Assembly (NCBI GenBank): GCA_035499735.1
Contig: DATJYC010000049.1
Coordinates: 152,886 to 216,885 of the forward strand
Source: VBDM01 sp035499735
Lineage (GTDB): Bacteria > Pseudomonadota > Gammaproteobacteria > Burkholderiales > SG8-39
Reading direction: 5' to 3'
DNA length: 64,000 nt
Of this stretch, positions 60,619-64,000 are shown in pieces. Numbering within the stretch: the first letter of the stretch is position 1; every line of letters starts with the position of its first letter. A program made the position numbers and the translations under genes. Below the pieces are notes generated by a model. It searched no databases, was not told where the DNA came from, and saw nothing but the letters and a program-made list of their open reading frames with translations.

Positions 60619-62985
60619 ATGAGCGCGGTGCTACAGACGCATATAGGCCCTGCCGGCGACGTCAACAGCCGGCTGAATTTCCAGAAGAACCTCCAGACGG
60701 TCACCAACAAGATCCACGCCACGAGCAACGTGGACGAAATCATGCTGGAGGTGAGCGCAGACATCTGCACCCTGTTCAACGCTGACAGGCTCACGATCTA
60801 TACCGTGGGCGAGGACAAGCAAAGCATCGTCTCCAAGGTCAAGACCGGCCTAAACTCGTTCAAGGATCTCAAGCTGCCCATCGCCGAGCATTCGATCGCT
60901 GGGTTCGTCGCGCTGTCCAAGAAGATGCTCAACCTGAGGGACGTCTACGACGAAAGCGAGCTCAGGGCGCACAATCAGAATCTGCGCTTCCTGCAGGAGG
61001 TCGACAAGCGCACCGGCTATCGCACCAAGCAGATGCTGGTTGCTCCGGTGGCGGAGCCGGGGAGCCCGGAGCTGGTTGGCGTTGTCCAGCTGATCAACAA
61101 CAAGGCCGGCGTGCCCTTTGGCCAGCTTGCCGAGGAAGGGGTGAGCGAGCTGTGCCAGACGCTGGCCATCGCCCTCAAGCAGCGCCAGAAGCCGCAGGTT
61201 CTCAAGACCAAGTACGACTTCCTCGTTGGCGACGCGGTGATCTCCGCCGCGGAGTTTGAGCTCGCCGCGCGCTCGGCACGCAAGAAAGCGGTCGATGTCG
61301 AGGACATCCTGACCCAGGAATTCCAGGTCAAGCTTCCGGCGATCGGGGCGGCGCTGGCGAAGTTCTTCGGAGTGCCGTACGAGGCCTTCAAGCCGGATCG
61401 CATCAAGCCGATGGACCTCCTGAAGAACCTGAAGCGCGAGTACGTTGATTCCAATCAGTGGGTGCCAATCGAGGATTCCAAGGAGGGTCTGATCATCCTT
61501 TGCCTCGACCCCGAGAGGATCAAGAGCTCCCGCATCGTGCAGAACGTCTTCCCTGGCCGCAAGCTGGTGTACCGCGTCACGACGCTCAAGGAGTTCAAGG
61601 ACACCCTCAAGGCCTTCTACGGCGCGGACTCGGTCGACACGGGCGACATCGGAGACATGCTCCACGATCTCGCCGACGACGAAGTAGTGATGGAGGGCGA
61701 GAGCGACGATGTGTCCGCCGCTGCGGACAACGAGCTGGTCAAGCTAGTCAACAAGATCATCATAGACGCCTACAACCAGGGCGCTTCCGATATTCACATC
61801 GAACCCTATCCGGGGAAGGCGAAGACCGAGATCCGCTTCAGAAAGGACGGCTCGCTCTTCCCCTACATCGAGGTCCCTGGCTCGTACCGGAACGCCATGG
61901 TCGCGCGCATCAAAATCATGTGCGACCTGGACATCTCGGAAAAGCGCAAGCCGCAGGACGGCAAGATCAAGTTCAGGAAGTTCGGCCCGCTCGACATCGA
62001 GCTACGGGTGGCGACGATTCCATCGCAGGGCGGGGTCGAAGACGTGGTCATGCGTATCCTCGCTGCCGGCGAGCCCATCCCGATCGACAAGCTGGGACTT
62101 TCCCACTCGAACCTGCCAAAGCTGAAGGAGGCGGTGAGCAAACCTTACGGGTTGTTCTTCTGCTGCGGTCCGACCGGCTCGGGGAAGACCACAACGCTGC
62201 ACTCCGTCCTCGGTTTCCTGAACACTCCGGACACGAAGATCTGGACCGCCGAGGACCCGGTCGAAATCACGCAGAAGGGCCTCCGCCAGGTGCAGGTCAA
62301 CAAGAAGGCCGGCTTGGACTTCGCGGCGGTCATGAAATCGTTCCTCCGCGCCGACCCGGACATCATCATGGTCGGCGAGATGCGGGACAAGGAAACCACC
62401 GGAACGGGCATCGAGGCTTCGCTCACCGGCCACCTGGTGTTCGCAACCCTGCACACCAACAGTGCTCCGGAGTCCATAATCCGGCTGCTCGACATGGGCA
62501 TGGACCCGTTCAATTTCGCCGACGCGCTTCTTGGCATCCTCGCGCAACGTCTCGCGAAGCGCTTGTGCAGCAAATGCAAGCAGCCCTATACCGCGGGAGC
62601 GGACGAGATGAAACATCTTCTCCAGGAGTACTGCACGGAGCTCCTCAACACCGGGCCGTTCAAGAAGGACGCCAAAGCGGCCTATGAGCACATCTATCGC
62701 GAACTGGCGAAGCACTACGCCAATGACAAGGGCCAGTTCACCCTGTACAAGGCCAAGGGCTGCGACGCCTGCGGCAATACAGGCTACAAAGGCCGGCTCG
62801 GCTTGCACGAACTCCTGATCGCTTCCGACCACATCAAGAAGCTGATCCAGGAGCACGCCCGCGTTGCCGAGGTCCTGGCGGTCAGCCTGGAGGAAGGTAT
62901 GCGGACCCTGAAGATGGATGGAATAGAAAAAGTGCTTCAGGGCATCACCGACATGCCTCAGGTCCGCGCAGTCTGCATCAAGTAA
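60619..62985 (+). CDS. GAF-domain PilB/GspE-like ATPase
   Basis: A 788-residue protein. Residues about 20-190 are a GAF domain (CTLFNADRLTIYTV, VAPVAEPG). Residues about 200-345 resemble the N-terminal domain of type II secretion/type IV pilus ATPases. The ATPase core is about 385-740: Walker A GPTGSGKTTT (about 517), Asp box TAEDPVEI, Walker B DPDIIMVGEMRD, His box HLVFATLHTN. A zinc site CSKCKQPY and CDACGNTGYKG is kept. No pilin or secretion genes lie nearby. The start is the ATG at MSAVLQTH; a TTG six bases earlier is less likely. Confidence 0.88.
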   Translation: MSAVLQTHIGPAGDVNSRLNFQKNLQTVTNKIHATSNVDEIMLEVSADICTLFNADRLTIYTVGEDKQSIVSKVKTGLNSFKDLKLPIAEHSIAGFVALSKKMLNLRDVYDESELRAHNQNLRFLQEVDKRTGYRTKQMLVAPVAEPGSPELVGVVQLINNKAGVPFGQLAEEGVSELCQTLAIALKQRQKPQVLKTKYDFLVGDAVISAAEFELAARSARKKAVDVEDILTQEFQVKLPAIGAALAKFFGVPYEAFKPDRIKPMDLLKNLKREYVDSNQWVPIEDSKEGLIILCLDPERIKSSRIVQNVFPGRKLVYRVTTLKEFKDTLKAFYGADSVDTGDIGDMLHDLADDEVVMEGESDDVSAAADNELVKLVNKIIIDAYNQGASDIHIEPYPGKAKTEIRFRKDGSLFPYIEVPGSYRNAMVARIKIMCDLDISEKRKPQDGKIKFRKFGPLDIELRVATIPSQGGVEDVVMRILAAGEPIPIDKLGLSHSNLPKLKEAVSKPYGLFFCCGPTGSGKTTTLHSVLGFLNTPDTKIWTAEDPVEITQKGLRQVQVNKKAGLDFAAVMKSFLRADPDIIMVGEMRDKETTGTGIEASLTGHLVFATLHTNSAPESIIRLLDMGMDPFNFADALLGILAQRLAKRLCSKCKQPYTAGADEMKHLLQEYCTELLNTGPFKKDAKAAYEHIYRELAKHYANDKGQFTLYKAKGCDACGNTGYKGRLGLHELLIASDHIKKLIQEHARVAEVLAVSLEEGMRTLKMDGIEKVLQGITDMPQVRAVCIK

Positions 62986-63013
62986 GGCGCGGCTCCGACC
63001 GTTAGCGGTCATC

Positions 63014-63022
63014 GGGGGGGGG
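63014..63022 (+). repeat. Run of nine G just before the HD-GYP start
   Basis: The poly-G run serves as the ribosome site, three bases before the TTG. Length changes by slippage could alter translation. Confidence 0.45.
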
Positions 63023-63025
63023 ATC

Positions 63026-64000
63026 TTGGAGAGCGACGAAGATCTGTTTCGCCGTCTCGAGCAACTCAACGAGATAGGCGCCGCGCTGTCGCAGGAAAAG
63101 AATATCGATCGTCTGCTCGAGAAGATCCTGCTCGCGGCAAAAGCGATCACGCACGCCGCAGGCGGCACCTTGTACGTGCTCGAGCCCTCCGACGAGGGGC
63201 CGCGGCTCAGGTTCGCGATCATGCGCAACGAGGCGTTGGGCATCGCAATGGGCGGGACCACCGGCAATTCCATTCCCTTCTATCCCATCCACTTGTACGG
63301 AAAGGACGGCAGGCCGAACAATCAGATGGTCGCTGCCTATGCGGCGCTTACCGGCAAGACGGTAAACATCGCTGACGCCTATTCCCAGGAGGGCTTCGAT
63401 TTCTCGGGGACGCGCAATTTCGACAAGAAAACGGGATACCACTCTAAGGCGTTTCTCACCGTGCCGATGAAGAACCACGAAAGCGAGATCATCGGCGTGC
63501 TTCAGCTAATCAACCGAATGGAGCCGGGAACGAATGAGGTCGGGTCGTTTTCACCCTCGGACGAGCGCTTGGCGGAGTCGCTCTCTTCCCAGGCGGCGAT
63601 CGCGCTTACCAACCGGCAACTCATCAACCAACTCGAGGTGTTGTTCGAGTCGTTCATCGCGCTCATCAATACCGCCATCGACGGGAAATCTCCGTATACC
63701 GGCGGCCATTGCCAGCGCGTGCCCGTGCTCACCATGATGCTTGCCGAGGCCGTCAACGAGACTCACGACGGGCCACTCCACGAGTTCAGATTGACCGACA
63801 AGGACCGCTACGAACTCAAGATCGCAGGCATGCTGCACGACTGCGGCAAGGTCACGACACCGGAGTACGTCGTCGACAAGGCGACCAAGCTCGAGACCCT
63901 CTCCGACCGCATCCACGAGATCCGCATGCGTTTCGAGGTGCTGAAGCGCGACGCCGAGATCGATTGCCTCAAGGCGATCGCGGCGGGCGCCGACGAGCCG
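63026..64000 (+). CDS. GAF-HD-GYP protein, N-terminal part (runs off the window)
   Basis: An open frame of 325 codons continues past the window end. It starts at a TTG (LESDEDLFRRLEQ) after the poly-G ribosome site. Residues about 15-190 are a GAF domain (NIDRLLEKILLAAKAI, LTVPMKNHESEIIGVLQLIN). From about 205 an HD-GYP phosphodiesterase domain begins (SFIALINTAIDGKSPYTGGH), with the metal pair His271-Asp272 in MLHDCGKV. The GYP motif would lie beyond the window. HD-GYP enzymes degrade c-di-GMP. It follows the GAF-ATPase gene by 40 bases and may be its partner. Confidence 0.88.
   Translation, partial: MESDEDLFRRLEQLNEIGAALSQEKNIDRLLEKILLAAKAITHAAGGTLYVLEPSDEGPRLRFAIMRNEALGIAMGGTTGNSIPFYPIHLYGKDGRPNNQMVAAYAALTGKTVNIADAYSQEGFDFSGTRNFDKKTGYHSKAFLTVPMKNHESEIIGVLQLINRMEPGTNEVGSFSPSDERLAESLSSQAAIALTNRQLINQLEVLFESFIALINTAIDGKSPYTGGHCQRVPVLTMMLAEAVNETHDGPLHEFRLTDKDRYELKIAGMLHDCGKVTTPEYVVDKATKLETLSDRIHEIRMRFEVLKRDAEIDCLKAIAAGADEP

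Overview
The window is GC-rich, densely packed DNA from what looks like a betaproteobacterium. Supporting this are the beta-type SucC/SucD sequences, the neighbour sets ilvE/zf-CHCC/waaF and yhdP/nitrilase/tldD, a class A RNase P RNA, Bug-type tripartite transporters and a large signalling repertoire. No tRNA, rRNA, CRISPR array, insertion sequence or phage gene was seen. Base composition looks even throughout, so this reads as ordinary chromosome with several accessory modules. All assignments were made by eye, without database searches.

Layout. 1-4.9 kb: the end of a DUF3025 gene, a small membrane protein, rnpB, a CbiX-type chelatase, a beta-propeller protein, and the minus-strand set ilvE, zinc-finger protein and waaF. 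4.9-11.1 kb: yhdP, nitrilase, tldD. 11.1-12.3 kb: a protein with two cyclic-nucleotide-binding domains and a LETM1-like tail. 12.3-19.4 kb: a tightly overlapping minus-strand operon of six genes, encoding a GGDEF-EAL protein, two near-duplicate PhnD-like periplasmic binding proteins, two SoxA/TsdA-type c cytochromes and a SulP-STAS anion transporter. 19.6-26.9 kb: glpK, gpsA and a four-gene ABC uptake operon ending in a HAD phosphatase. 26.9-29.1 kb: universal stress protein, PiT phosphate transporter and its DUF47 partner. 29.2-33.6 kb: sucCD, an OGT-like glycosyltransferase and a small unknown protein. 33.6-38.2 kb: two-gene NAD-dependent formate dehydrogenase. 38.2-41.4 kb: envelope proteins. 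41.5-51.9 kb: formate-tetrahydrofolate ligase, TerC, a tripartite tricarboxylate-type transporter, a Crp/Fnr regulator, oxalyl-CoA decarboxylase, formyl-CoA transferase and a stand-alone formyltransferase. 52.1-64 kb: a signalling cluster containing a CHASE2 Ser/Thr kinase, PP2C phosphatase, FHA protein, CHASE2 adenylate cyclase, metallo-beta-lactamase-fold phosphodiesterase, cNMP-rhodanese protein, GAF-PilB/GspE-like ATPase and a truncated GAF-HD-GYP protein.

How the parts work together. The central 29-52 kb can be read as an oxalate/formate network. Oxalate would be activated by Frc and decarboxylated by Oxc to formyl-CoA. Formate would then be oxidised by Fdh for NADH or moved onto tetrahydrofolate by Fhs. 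Five TTGAY-N4-RTCAA palindromes lie upstream of oxc, fdhBA, fhs, sucCD and the ABC operon. Three of them sit 22-23 bases before a good -10 hexamer, which is the class II activator position. A cysteine-free Crp/Fnr protein encoded divergently from oxc carries the matching E..SR recognition helix, so a local regulon is the best-supported new observation here. The right end looks like a combined phosphorylation and cyclic-nucleotide pathway in which cAMP synthesis, hydrolysis and binding are encoded by consecutive genes.
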